64,000 nucleotides of DNA from Priapulus caudatus (lineage: Eukaryota > Priapulida > Priapulimorpha > Priapulimorphida > Priapulidae), in contig NW_014577748.1 of assembly GCF_000485595.1 (NCBI RefSeq), positions 115,886-179,885 of the forward strand, given 5' to 3'. Position 1 is the first letter of the stretch. Each line of letters starts with the position of its first letter. The position numbers were made by a program, and so were the translations under genes. The notes beneath the pieces were generated by a model that was not told the DNA's origin, did no database searches, and saw nothing but the letters and a program-made list of their open reading frames with translations. Shown here piece after piece: positions 54,158 to 63,990 of this stretch.

Positions 54158-56487
54158 CTAGTCTGCATATTTCTTAGTATTAGGTTTTGAACGAGGCAGT
54201 GTTTTCATCTCCACTTCCTCGTTCATATGCACCCTCTCTAGCAGATGTGCCCGAACTCTGTGGAGCATCTCATTCTTTCTCTTTAGCCTGCAATGTCGGA
54301 TACAAATGCTGCGGCACGAAGGACGCGGTTGCATTGATGGGTTGCAGTAGCGGCTGCACCGTGGGTTGGAGAATGGTATGAGTCGCCGTGGTACGAGGTG
54401 TAGTAAATGACTGACATAGGCGTGGGCGAAGATGTGGAGGGGCGCAGCAACAATATAACACGACAATGGCTATAACAGCAATGGCCACATAAATAACTAT
54501 TTCATGCCATTGTACGTGGGTGCTCTGAAAATTTTTTTGAGCCGCTTCATTCGCATCTAGAAGCCTTCTGCTATTAACTATGGCATCCTTAAGGTGGTCA
54601 TAGGCTAAGTCTAAATCCTGCGATTCATACAGCTTAGGGGGTACTATATTCTGTGGAATGAGATCGGTGGCATTACCCCTTTTCACCGCCAATTGAGCCA
54701 AATCCGCCCATATTGTAAGTGTCTGCAGCGACTTGGGCAAAATATTGACTAATGATCTCGTAAGATTCACCGATGACTCATGAAAATAAAATGTGGGTAA
54801 GGTAAGGTCAGCCGAATGAGCACTACAACCCGATTGCAGCGATACCAGCTGACGTGATGCTATTTGAATGTCCGTAATCGTGGGAGCCTGATCATTGGTA
54901 GTCTGACATGACACTGTTAACCGAAACGTCTTCGCCGGTGACAGAAGCCAGTGACCATTACCAATATACGTAATTAGATGCTTAGGGTTAGCACATATCT
55001 TGACCCTTCTCTGGCAATAGGTTTGTATGTGCTCGGCTTGCCTTAAAAACAACGCGACTAAACAATCTTTGGCCCCCTGACATAATAGATTTCAGATTCG
55101 GCTTGGCAGATGTTATGGGTCTCGTGCAGGCACTTACGCACTAGGTTTGGCTCAGGATAAAAATACCGTGTCTTATCCTGCGCAAATGCGATGTATTCCT
55201 TGTCTAACACATAATACACGTGCGCTTGGGTGCCATTAATGTATTGGGGTGCGGGCAAAATTTGAAAAATGTTAAAAATTTGGCCGACATGTTTAAGTGG
55301 TAGAAACGTAAGGATATGGAACGAATTTTCGACTGGTATAACTATGGTCTGCAACAGACTGTAGTAATACAAAATAGTGTCATCTAACGCTTTCGGCATT
55401 GCTAGATAATTTGGAATAACCTGTTTAATACTCTGTAAAATACTCAGTAAATGCGTTGGTGGTACCAGTGAAATCGGTAATCGGCCCGTCAGACAACTGG
55501 TTAATGAATGCTCCAGATCTGCGACAATATTCGTGACATCTTGTAAGGTCAACATCATCATGTCAATCGTGGTCTGTAGTCTAATTATGGCTGCTGTCCT
55601 AGTGTTAAGAGTAATAGTCAAGGTTAGCAACTGGTTGTTGATACTATTGACAAACTGTCGCATCGTCTCTACGCCATCAATTAGCTCGTTTAGCGTATCG
55701 TGGTTTAATTTAACCTGTGTCTTTGTCAGATTAAAAACAGTCAATGAATCTTCTATGGCATGTTGAAAGGCCCCTTGAGTAATTTCAAACCCAGATAGCC
55801 TCGTTTGTAAGTCATTTAAATCATCTTCCGTCGCTACCCCATACAATGCCTTCTGAAACCGCCCAATAAACGGTAACAGTGATCGCTTAAAACGCTGCCG
55901 CGTGCTGGCAAACATAGACGTTAATCCCTCGATCCGCTCCGATAGCCGGTGATAGCGGTTTCTGAAATCTGCTGCATGCTTCTTTATAAAAACCTCGATA
56001 ATCTCACGAAATTGGTCGTTGTTTTCCGTGACTTGTTGCTGTTGCTGCGCCCTGACTGTGCTGTTCAACCACAGCGGTAGTAGTGTAGTATTCGGATGTA
56101 GCCACTTTCGAAATACGGTTCCCAACGTAGGTGTATTTCGTGAAGCCATACGCGCCCTGTCACTCGAAAGAGGGGGGCGCGCCGCAGCAGGCGGTGCGCG
56201 TTTACTGCGTTGACCCTAACCCTAAACAAATATTCGATCTGCTCATCAATTCCCCTCATGTAATTCTTCACAGGCGATAAATCTAAACTAAACACGATTG
56301 TCCAACTGCTTTGTGTTATTGCAAGAGTTCCTTTAGGTACGAACACTTCTCCTCTTATCAACGTCATTGCGAGCACCACAGTCGCTACACACAGTCCATA
56401 CCTGTAATGAGAAGAAAGATTATTGAGCTGACGTCTGTCTACTGAGTACTGTGAAACCCCTTCATTTGGACCTGCCTGCGTCTGCAA
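54158..56487 (-). pseudogene. env: errantivirus env glycoprotein, frameshifted
   Basis: Class of fusion glycoprotein related to baculovirus F. The N-terminal part (56487-56222) has a hydrophobic signal-like segment (YGLCVATVVLAMTLI) and lacks an ATG. The next frame (56149-55058, 363 residues) has a furin-type site RFKR at residues 86-89, followed by the glycine-containing hydrophobic fusion-peptide region and a long helical stretch. The last frame (55052-54270) has conserved cysteines, N-glycosylation sequons, a membrane segment at residues ~186-202 and a tail with CCC. Breaks lie between 56222 and 56149, at the C-run 55073-55077, and near 54275. In such elements env is made from a spliced RNA and mediates membrane fusion. 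This copy is interrupted, though some breaks may be sequencing errors. Confidence 0.85.
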
Positions 56488-56500
56488 AAGAACAGGTTAT
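56400..56500 (-). promoter_or_regulatory. candidate env splice acceptors
   Basis: Minus strand: TGTTCTTTTGCAG ends at 56482 and TCTTTCTTCTCATTACAG ends at 56402. Each has a pyrimidine tract followed by AG, and both open into the env N-terminal frame, which has no upstream ATG. Together they suggest that env starts on an upstream exon, as in known errantiviruses. Confidence 0.45.
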
Positions 56501-56810
56501 TAGAAGTTAACAGTGGCTCACTACCGCTCTACATCGTACCCCGTAGACGCCCTGTTCCTCCACGGAATGACTGCCTGCTCTTTCGCGGCTCCACGTGATA
56601 CCTAGAGAGAGACACAGAACAAAAAACCATATTCTTGTTACCAACTTTATCCCTTGTGCCATGCGTGCAGATCTCCCTATGCGTAGCGTGGTCGTCCATA
56701 ATGTCTTTGGATCCTTAAGAGACCATGGCCCGCCGCTGGTTGCTTGCTTCGTCCTCCCACTCATGTAGTCCTTGATCAGAGGTCTCCCCGTGGGTGCTTG
56801 ACGTAGATGT

Positions 56811-59654
56811 TTACTGCAACCGCGCTGGTACCAACCTTGCCAACGGTAAGAGATCGCTATCGCTATAGCTACTTTCGGATGAAGACCTTTGTCTCGGCTG
56901 CATGGCTTCTTCCTCCGATTCAGAATCGTCGCTGGGGACGTAAGCGTCGCTCCCTGTAGGGTAGGCTAGCGTTGCCTGTCTCCGTGGTTGCTTCCTAGTG
57001 GCCCCTGCCGCTGCACGCTCCCTCGGCGTGGCTTCCTTTGTGGGTCTCGTTATGGCTTCCCTTTCAATTTCCCCTGCAGCTTCCTTGGCGGTTCGGGTTG
57101 TGACTTCTCCTCGCGGTTGATCCCAACGTAACCAAGGATAAGCCGCTCGCATGTTATCTACATGTGCGGTGACCTGTCGATGCGTCGTCTCGTGTTGTAA
57201 AATAAATTTCTTAGGTGTTATTATTTTCGTTACCGTATAGTACGCTTTCCACGCACTGTTTAGCTTGTGGCTTGTCTCGGGCTTCAAGACTGGATCGTGG
57301 TAGAATACCGGATCTCCCACTCTGAATTCCTGACGCCTTGCCCTTTTGTCATAGAGCTTCTTGTTATGGCTTCTCATATCTTGCGTTGCTGTTCTCATGT
57401 GCGCAAACGCATGGTGAAACCTCTCCAGTGCTTGTGAAATCGGCTCCTCGTCGTAAGATTTCCTTCTTGGTAATAACAAATTATCCATAGGTAATACCGG
57501 GGGTCGACCGTACAACAAATAAAAAGGACTATGATGCGACGTGCTATGAATAGCGGACCGATATGCTAACAGCAGTGGTGGCAGCAACAGGTCCCACGAT
57601 GTTTGAGCCGTGTCCACATAATGCGACAGCATCGAGTTCAGAACTCTATGAAAACGTTCGTTTGCCCCATTAGAAGCTGGATGATAGGGTGCGCACGTGA
57701 CGGCTTTTATCTGGAAATTTTCCGTGACTTTATCCATAATTTTATTGCAAAACTCCGTGCCATTATCCGAAAGCAGAATCCTTGGACATCCATGTCTGGG
57801 GATTATCTCGTTAATGAACAGGTTAGCTACAGTTTCAGCCGATTTATCAGGCATGGGAAAAATCTCCGGCCAGCTGGTATACAGATCGTGAAAGTGAATT
57901 AAATACCGATTACCACGTGGCGTCAGAGGAAATTGACAAGTGTCCACCGCTACCACTTCAAATGGCGCTCCGGGCATCGGTGCCGCTGCTAATGGTGAAC
58001 GTACATAGGTTAGCTTGCGTGATTTACAAATAATGCAACTGCTTACATAATCGTTAATCGTTGAATACATCTTTGGCCAATAATATCTTTCCCTAATTTT
58101 CGCATACGTTTTCGCAAAGCCTAAATGTGCACTATAGATATCATCATGATGATACGCCGTTATTACCGTCTGGTAGTGCTGTGGCACCACTAACTGTACG
58201 CTAGGTTCCGTGGTCGCTGTTGCCTCTGTGATATGCTGTAATAAGTCGTCGGAAATCATGTAATTAGTAAGCATATTTAAATCCTTAATTGCAGCATTGG
58301 GCGATGTCAATGCCACACGTATCTTGTATAACAGTGGCTCTCTACATTGCTCTTCCAATATCTCGGCGAGAGATGGCAGCACTGTTGCTTGCCGGTTGGG
58401 AGCGCGTGGAATATCTCTGGTAGCCACCTCCACGTCGTCTTGCGGCGTTGTAATGATCTCTACAGAATCCCTTTCCTCCCTGCAGCTCTTTTTCCCGGTA
58501 GATGGCGCTGCGGGCGTCTGTCGTATTCCGTCATGACCCTCCTCGCTGGCTTCTGTGGCGTCCGGTGACGCTGTGTGTGTTAGGTTTGTATTGTGTTGCA
58601 TACCTGCGGTACTCCCATTGCTTCCCTTTGCATTGTCTGATGGTTCGACATCCCGTGGTTTATCGGGTACGCTGGCGTCTCCCTGGCGTGCAGATGGTCT
58701 GTGTGCCTCGATCACTGCGCTGATGCTCGAGCTCTGTGAAAAAGCGCCTTCCTCCTGTTCCAGCTGCGCGATTTCCCTGTCGTCTTCGTTTCCGCCGCCG
58801 TCCGTTGCTTGTGCTGTAGTTAATCTCGACAATAACTCAGCATTTGCATTTTCGGTGCCCCTCCGATACACGATTGTTGGACTGTACTCACTAATTATCA
58901 TTGCCCATCGCAAAAGTTTGGCATTCTGCAGCTTTGGCGATGTAAGAAGATATTTCAGAGGTAAATGATCGGAAACTATTGTGAACTGGCTTCCCGCTAA
59001 ATAATGCCTGCTTCTCTGCAGTGCGAAGACTATTGAAAAAGCCTCTCTTTCCACTGTCGGCCACCGTGCCTGTGTGGGGGTTAACTTAGCACTTATATAT
59101 AAAATGACAACTTCCTTCCCTTGCTCATCCTTTTGTGCCAATACTGCTCCGACGGCATATGCGCTCGCATCTGTGTATAAAAAATACGGTTCATTAATAC
59201 GCGGGTAAGCGAGAATCGGCGCCGTCAATAACGCCTCCTTTAATGCGTCAAAAGCCACCTGAGCGTCGGCATTCCACACAAAACGTGCGTGTTTCTTGGT
59301 GAGGTCTATCAACGGTGCTGCCACCTTTGCAAAATCCTTCACGTGATTCCTATAATAATTGGCCATTCCAAGAAACGCACGCGTTTGTTTGACCGTGGTC
59401 GGCTCCTTCATCTGCTGAATGGCGGCCACTTTACGTGGGTCTGGCTTCACTCCGTCTCGGCTGATCACGTGTCCTAAATAATCAACAGATTGTTTGATAA
59501 ATTCACATTTCGACGGATTCAGTGTTAAACGTGCGTCGCGCAGACGATCAAACACTGCTTGTATATCTAGCAGATGCTGCTCGAACGTTGCCGAATGGAT
59601 GATTATATCGTCGATGTACGGAATAGCACACCGGTTTGTAAGCCCCTTTAACAC
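56811..59654 (-). CDS. pol: errantivirus pol, RT active site-RNase H-integrase
   Basis: A 947-residue open frame that begins inside the RT palm, with the catalytic YIDD at residues 13-16 and LGHVISRDGVKPDP after it. RNase H has YFLYTDASAYAVGAVLAQ, VEREAFSIVFAL and IVSDHLPLKYLL; the last motif reads NANAELLSR, with Glu where Asp is usual. The integrase zinc region runs from YHHDDIYSAHLG to CIICKSRK. The DDE core has VVAVDTCQF, RILLSDNGTEFC and NGANERFHRVL (residues about 573, 633 and 664). RVGDPVFYHDPVL and the following region correspond to the C-terminal DNA-binding part, and an acidic/basic tail ends the protein. The upstream part of RT is in another frame (59660-60382). Confidence 0.92.
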   Translation of the reverse strand: MLKGLTNRCAIPYIDDIIIHSATFEQHLLDIQAVFDRLRDARLTLNPSKCEFIKQSVDYLGHVISRDGVKPDPRKVAAIQQMKEPTTVKQTRAFLGMANYYRNHVKDFAKVAAPLIDLTKKHARFVWNADAQVAFDALKEALLTAPILAYPRINEPYFLYTDASAYAVGAVLAQKDEQGKEVVILYISAKLTPTQARWPTVEREAFSIVFALQRSRHYLAGSQFTIVSDHLPLKYLLTSPKLQNAKLLRWAMIISEYSPTIVYRRGTENANAELLSRLTTAQATDGGGNEDDREIAQLEQEEGAFSQSSSISAVIEAHRPSARQGDASVPDKPRDVEPSDNAKGSNGSTAGMQHNTNLTHTASPDATEASEEGHDGIRQTPAAPSTGKKSCREERDSVEIITTPQDDVEVATRDIPRAPNRQATVLPSLAEILEEQCREPLLYKIRVALTSPNAAIKDLNMLTNYMISDDLLQHITEATATTEPSVQLVVPQHYQTVITAYHHDDIYSAHLGFAKTYAKIRERYYWPKMYSTINDYVSSCIICKSRKLTYVRSPLAAAPMPGAPFEVVAVDTCQFPLTPRGNRYLIHFHDLYTSWPEIFPMPDKSAETVANLFINEIIPRHGCPRILLSDNGTEFCNKIMDKVTENFQIKAVTCAPYHPASNGANERFHRVLNSMLSHYVDTAQTSWDLLLPPLLLAYRSAIHSTSHHSPFYLLYGRPPVLPMDNLLLPRRKSYDEEPISQALERFHHAFAHMRTATQDMRSHNKKLYDKRARRQEFRVGDPVFYHDPVLKPETSHKLNSAWKAYYTVTKIITPKKFILQHETTHRQVTAHVDNMRAAYPWLRWDQPRGEVTTRTAKEAAGEIEREAITRPTKEATPRERAAAGATRKQPRRQATLAYPTGSDAYVPSDDSESEEEAMQPRQRSSSESSYSDSDLLPLARLVPARLQ

Positions 59655-59659
59655 GTTAT

Positions 59660-60382
59660 TTAACAGTTGCTGAAAGACACTAGGCGAATTCCGTAAACCA
59701 AATGGACGAAATGATACACATATGTGCTTTTATACGTGATTATAGCTGTCTTATGCTGATCCTCGGGATGGACAGGCACCTGAAAATACCCGTTTTTCAA
59801 ATCCAACGTGGTAAAATATTTTGCGTTAGCTAATGAAGCCAGAATATCCTGAATCCGAGGTAGAGGATAGATTATGGCTTCTGTCACCTTGTTAAGAGCT
59901 CGATAATCTGCTACCAACCTCCCCCGCGGGCTTCCTTTCTTAGGAACTATAAACACTGGCGTTGACCATTCGCTAGTAGCTTCCGAAATAATTCCTGCCG
60001 CTAGCAATGCTTCAATATGCGTGTCCAATGCTTCCCTGTGCAGATATGGTGTCCGGTACGGTGCTCTCGCTATAGGTGCATGATTATGTGTGTTAATTCT
60101 CATCTGCACTAGATGCGTGTGTGATAACATGGTATCATTTGTTGCAAACAATTCGTAATTGTTGACAACAATGTCACGTATCGCTGCATATTGATGGCCT
60201 TCCAAATGCTGCAATTTAAGAGCTGATAAAATTAATGCTTGTGCGGCCGCCACACTCTCCCCACTGTCGTGCACGCCTCCCTGTGCATTGCCCGTTGTTA
60301 ACTGCCGCTCCGGGCCGGCCGCCATTGTGTCACCGTGGTTGTGAACGGCTTTGTCCGCGTTCGTTGAGACCAGCCCCACCAA
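59660..60382 (-). CDS. errantivirus RT N-terminal half
   Basis: A 240-residue frame with ARAPYRTPYLHREALDTHI, WSTPVFIVPKKG, VADYRALNKVTEAIIYPLPR and YFTTLDLKNGYFQVPVHPED, the fingers and first palm motifs of Ty3/Gypsy RT, including the first catalytic Asp of the LD(L) motif. A frame change near 59715 separates it from the YIDD-containing frame. Without it neither half is an active polymerase. Confidence 0.88.
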   Translation of the reverse strand: MVGLVSTNADKAVHNHGDTMAAGPERQLTTGNAQGGVHDSGESVAAAQALILSALKLQHLEGHQYAAIRDIVVNNYELFATNDTMLSHTHLVQMRINTHNHAPIARAPYRTPYLHREALDTHIEALLAAGIISEATSEWSTPVFIVPKKGSPRGRLVADYRALNKVTEAIIYPLPRIQDILASLANAKYFTTLDLKNGYFQVPVHPEDQHKTAIITYKSTYVYHFVHLVYGIRLVSFSNC

Positions 60383-60424
60383 ACCGGTTCGCGCCTGTTC
60401 AACATGGCCGCCCCTACCGCCAGG

Positions 60425-61231
60425 CTAGCTCACTGCTGCCTTGTGCATGGAGACATGCTGACCTACGGCACAGCTGCGCCCGCCTTTGTTCGGCGCGGCC
60501 GCTGCTGGGCCGCGAAAACCAGTTTTCGATTGGGCAAGATGGCCGCTAGCTACTGGGCCGCGAAAACCAGTTTTCGATTGGGCTAGATGGCCGCTAGCTG
60601 CTGTGCTGCGCAAACCCGTTTTCGAGTGGGCAAGATGGCCGTTAGCTGCTGTGCTGCTCAAACCCGTTTTCGAGTGGGCAAGATGGCCGCTAGCTATTTC
60701 GCTCGGTGGCGCTATAACTTCAACTGGGTTACCTGTAATAAACGTAGAATCATTCACTACGGCATCTGCAATAGGACATGTTTGAAAATTAGTTAACCTT
60801 TGCGCGTTGGTCGAAACAGGCGTGCTGACCACCGTGACATCTCTATTGTTCACGGCCAGCACGCCTGCTCCCTCGCTAGCAGCTGACCCTGGCAAACCGG
60901 TTTTGCCTACAGCCTGCTCGTTCGTTAGCAGCTGCCGCTGCTGCTGCTGCTGCTGCTGCTGCTGCCGCTGCTGCTCTTCTAAACCTGTTTGCGTGCCTGC
61001 GTGCATGCGTACGTCACGCACACGTGGTTTATAGGTAATTGTATTCTTAAAATGCTTAGCGTTATTGCCGCGTTTCGCGCCGCTAGATGGCGTTGTGTAT
61101 GTTGTGACCATGTGCGTAATTTGGGAATTATTATTTGCGCCGTGGCTCGCGTCAACAGATGGCGCTGCGCACGGGTGAGCGGATCGGTTCCGCCCGACTG
61201 CACTCTGCTCTTGCCGTTGATCATACTGCAT
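60425..61231 (-). CDS. protease-RT linker with 16-residue repeats and poly-Q
   Basis: A 268-residue frame between protease and RT. It has a CAG-encoded glutamine run (about 60935-60967) and four tandem 16-residue units of the form GHLA(H/Q)SKTG(L/F) plus six variable residues, followed by AAAAPNKGG. The 48-bp units lie at about 60510-60700. No catalytic motif. Linkers of this size are unusual for Gypsy pol; the repeats may be recent expansions. Frame breaks at both ends separate it from protease (61317) and RT (60382). Confidence 0.6.
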   Translation of the reverse strand: MQYDQRQEQSAVGRNRSAHPCAAPSVDASHGANNNSQITHMVTTYTTPSSGAKRGNNAKHFKNTITYKPRVRDVRMHAGTQTGLEEQQRQQQQQQQQQRQLLTNEQAVGKTGLPGSAASEGAGVLAVNNRDVTVVSTPVSTNAQRLTNFQTCPIADAVVNDSTFITGNPVEVIAPPSEIASGHLAHSKTGLSSTAANGHLAHSKTGLRSTAASGHLAQSKTGFRGPVASGHLAQSKTGFRGPAAAAPNKGGRSCAVGQHVSMHKAAVS

Positions 61232-61316
61232 GTCGCGGCGTCGTGGCGGCTGTGGTGATGCGTGATTTTTATTCTCGTGTCTGATAGTTGTGTGCGTACT
61301 GCGATATTTACGCGCG

Positions 61317-62810
61317 TCATTTAACTGCGTGCCATTCGTACCCGCCTCTCTGCGTTATAGCAAATCTACCACACGGCATGCTAGAACCTGATAAAGAAGG
61401 ATAATTATTTGTTACCGACACACCCGTCACTGTCGCCGCCCCTTGCCGCACAGACATTCGGCTATTAGCAGCCTCTGATTGTGCTAAACATTTCTCCACC
61501 TGGGTGCTTGACGTGCGCGCGCCATCCCGGCGGTTGGTTGCACTCCGTGCGACACCCGACAAACCCGCCATATTCTTCTTCCTATCTCCCTGACCTGTCC
61601 AGAGAATATTATTAGTAGAGCACAAAGCAACTGGTTTACCAAGCGATGTCCGTGACAGGCCTCCACACACCGCCGGCTTGCGACATTCCTGCGTGCCTTT
61701 GTGGCTCGCAGCTTTCATTCTAGAACAAACAAACCCATTAGTCCCCATACCCCGCGGTCGGTAATTAACCATAGACTCTTCGCCTCTCCTACGCTTAATC
61801 ACCCTCTCGCCGTACTTAAAACAAGACCTAGCACCTCGCATGCCATCAGCGCGTACAATAGATGTGGCCCGCCGCCGCTCAGCTACGTAACTATATGGTG
61901 GTGGGTGATTAGCCTGTGAACCCCGGCGGTAACCACAAGAACCAGTCTCTGTAGTATTTACGAGCGCCGGCGGGTTCATAGATGTCTGCTTCCCACGCCG
62001 TTGCCCATCGTGCTGTTTAGAAATGCAATTATTGTTAGACAGGGCTCGCTCCCTAGACACGGCGCGTTTATGCAACACTATGGAAATGAGGCCATCCCCA
62101 CGGTGTCGCCCCGCAGGTGTTTGGATACCCTGACTGTCACCGCGACCTAGACTCGTCTGAATAGAATTTTTATTAGCTTGTCGATGGTAATGGTTTGACT
62201 GCACCAAACACGTATTATCTGGTCGCATCACCCCGCGACTAGACTGTGGACATGTTTTTATGGTACCAACACTATTCTGCTTCCCGTAAGACATATTCTT
62301 AACAATACCAGGTCTCGCCGTACTTAGCGCCGACATGACGCCGTGCGCCGCACCGATTCTCTGTGCCGACGCGTTCGCCGACATCGTTATAGCAACTATA
62401 CTATCGCGTATCGTTAGTCTACCTAATTCGAAATCTAAATTAATTTTATTTACTTTGAGAAAATCCCACCCTAATATAAATTGCTGCTGCAAATTTTTAA
62501 CTATGTAAAATACATGGGTTATACAATGCTGTGCTAATTTAATTCGTAACCTCGCCGTCCCCACCACACACAAAGACTCTCCTCCCGTCGACTTTAAAAT
62601 CTGCGTCGTTCCCTCTATGAAACAATTTGAATAAACCACTTCTAAATGTTCCCACAAGCGTGTACCCACTAGACTTAGAGCAGCTCCCGTGTCAATTAAT
62701 GCGTTAATATTCATTTCGCCAACGTCAATCACACACGACGGGATCGCGTGCTGTCCGTCGTTCGTGTTTGTCATAGTCGTAATCTGAGACTGTCTACATT
62801 TTGCTACCAT
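61317..62810 (-). CDS. errantivirus protease and spacer
   Basis: A 497-residue frame. Residues ~25-145 are a retropepsin-like domain: INALIDTGAALSLVG carries the catalytic D-T-G-A, and FILGWDFLKVN is the C-terminal motif of clan AA proteases. The rest is a basic, low-complexity spacer with many Arg and no motif. Its ATG (62810-62808) overlaps the TGA of the gag frame by one base (TGATG), which suggests expression by reinitiation or by frameshift. Confidence 0.8.
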   Translation of the reverse strand: MVAKCRQSQITTMTNTNDGQHAIPSCVIDVGEMNINALIDTGAALSLVGTRLWEHLEVVYSNCFIEGTTQILKSTGGESLCVVGTARLRIKLAQHCITHVFYIVKNLQQQFILGWDFLKVNKINLDFELGRLTIRDSIVAITMSANASAQRIGAAHGVMSALSTARPGIVKNMSYGKQNSVGTIKTCPQSSRGVMRPDNTCLVQSNHYHRQANKNSIQTSLGRGDSQGIQTPAGRHRGDGLISIVLHKRAVSRERALSNNNCISKQHDGQRRGKQTSMNPPALVNTTETGSCGYRRGSQANHPPPYSYVAERRRATSIVRADGMRGARSCFKYGERVIKRRRGEESMVNYRPRGMGTNGFVCSRMKAASHKGTQECRKPAVCGGLSRTSLGKPVALCSTNNILWTGQGDRKKNMAGLSGVARSATNRRDGARTSSTQVEKCLAQSEAANSRMSVRQGAATVTGVSVTNNYPSLSGSSMPCGRFAITQRGGYEWHAVK

Positions 62811-63990
62811 CAGCGCCTCAAAGTTCTGACGACAGCATCGGCATTTACCTGAGGTGTACCGCGGTTGTATGTGGAATTTCTCATGTTACGAGATCTAGGT
62901 TGTCTCGGACACCTAAACCAGATATGCCCCGAATCCCCGCAAATAGCACATATCGGAACGTCGTATATAAATATTGGGCGTTAGCGCGCGGTGTTAATAA
63001 TTGCGCGGGCGGCGTATATCGTTGCATGTCGTTTCGTGGCGTGTAAGACTGTCTATTGGCCGGCGTGAAATTTGCGGAATAACGCTGTGTGGTGTTATAG
63101 TACTGCTGCGTGGCGGTTGTGTGTAACGCTGTAACTGCTGCATACGTGTATTATCGCGATATTGCGGGTCGCGTGTTACCTGTACAGGCTGTGTTGCGTA
63201 AGTGTGTGCTGATCGCTGCGTGTTAGTACGTGCATTTTGTGCTACAATTTCACGTAAATAAGCTATTTGCTGCTCGACTGACGGCGCTGATACCGTAGAT
63301 ATCTGTACACTATCGTTACCCTTCCTGTTATGAGCTCTAATATTCAATTCTAAATCCAAGGACGCCATCTGACCCGCCATTTCTACCGCCTTAGCAAAAG
63401 TAGCAGGCTTATTTTTAACCAAAGTCCGTCTTAACTTTTCACTTTGTAGCCCATCGGTAAATGCGTCAATGAGCCGTTCATTATGATTCACATCTGAATT
63501 TAAATTTATGCCGTAAGCTATCCTAGCTAAAGCTTCTAATCTCTTAGCAAACGCTTGTACACTCTCGCTAGCTTTCTGCTCGGAGCGTTTAAATTTCTGT
63601 ATTGCTATAGGCTTAGCCGAAGTGTCCCTATAACGTTTCGTCAATATTTTTAACACGTCACTCCACTCGATTGAGGGATGAACCGACATAATCTCGGAGA
63701 GATACTCAGCCGGTTCGCCCGTCAACAGACGTAGAGCGACTCTTAATCGTTGCTGTGAATCATTCTCATCCAAAATTATAAAAAAAAACTGCTGTAAAGT
63801 TAATAACAATTGTCCAAATTCAATCAGAGAATCATCCCCCCCCGCTAAACATATTGTAATTATTCAACAAAACCCACGACTGCACCTCTCTTAACAAACG
63901 CTTCATCTCCATCTCGTGAAATGTCACCACGTCGTCGTCCCCGTCACTCCCAATACGCTCTATAGGCTTATCTATATTAATCTCCGACAT
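62810..63990 (-). pseudogene. gag: errantivirus gag, frameshifted
   Basis: ATG at 63990 opens MSEINIDKPIERIGSDGDDD. The frame is lost at an eight-base G/C run (63836-63843) and resumes as 63809-62994. That part contains LRVALRLLTGEPAEYLSEIM, IEWSDVLKILTKRY, KFKRSEQKASESVQAFAKRL and ERLIDAFTDGLQ, the retrotransposon gag capsid pattern. After further frame changes a CCHC knuckle CAICGDSGHIWFRC lies at 62909-62950, and the frame ends at TGA 62812. Gag would form the particle and bind RNA. One break is homopolymeric and may be an error; the others near 62995 and 62970 are not. Confidence 0.85.
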
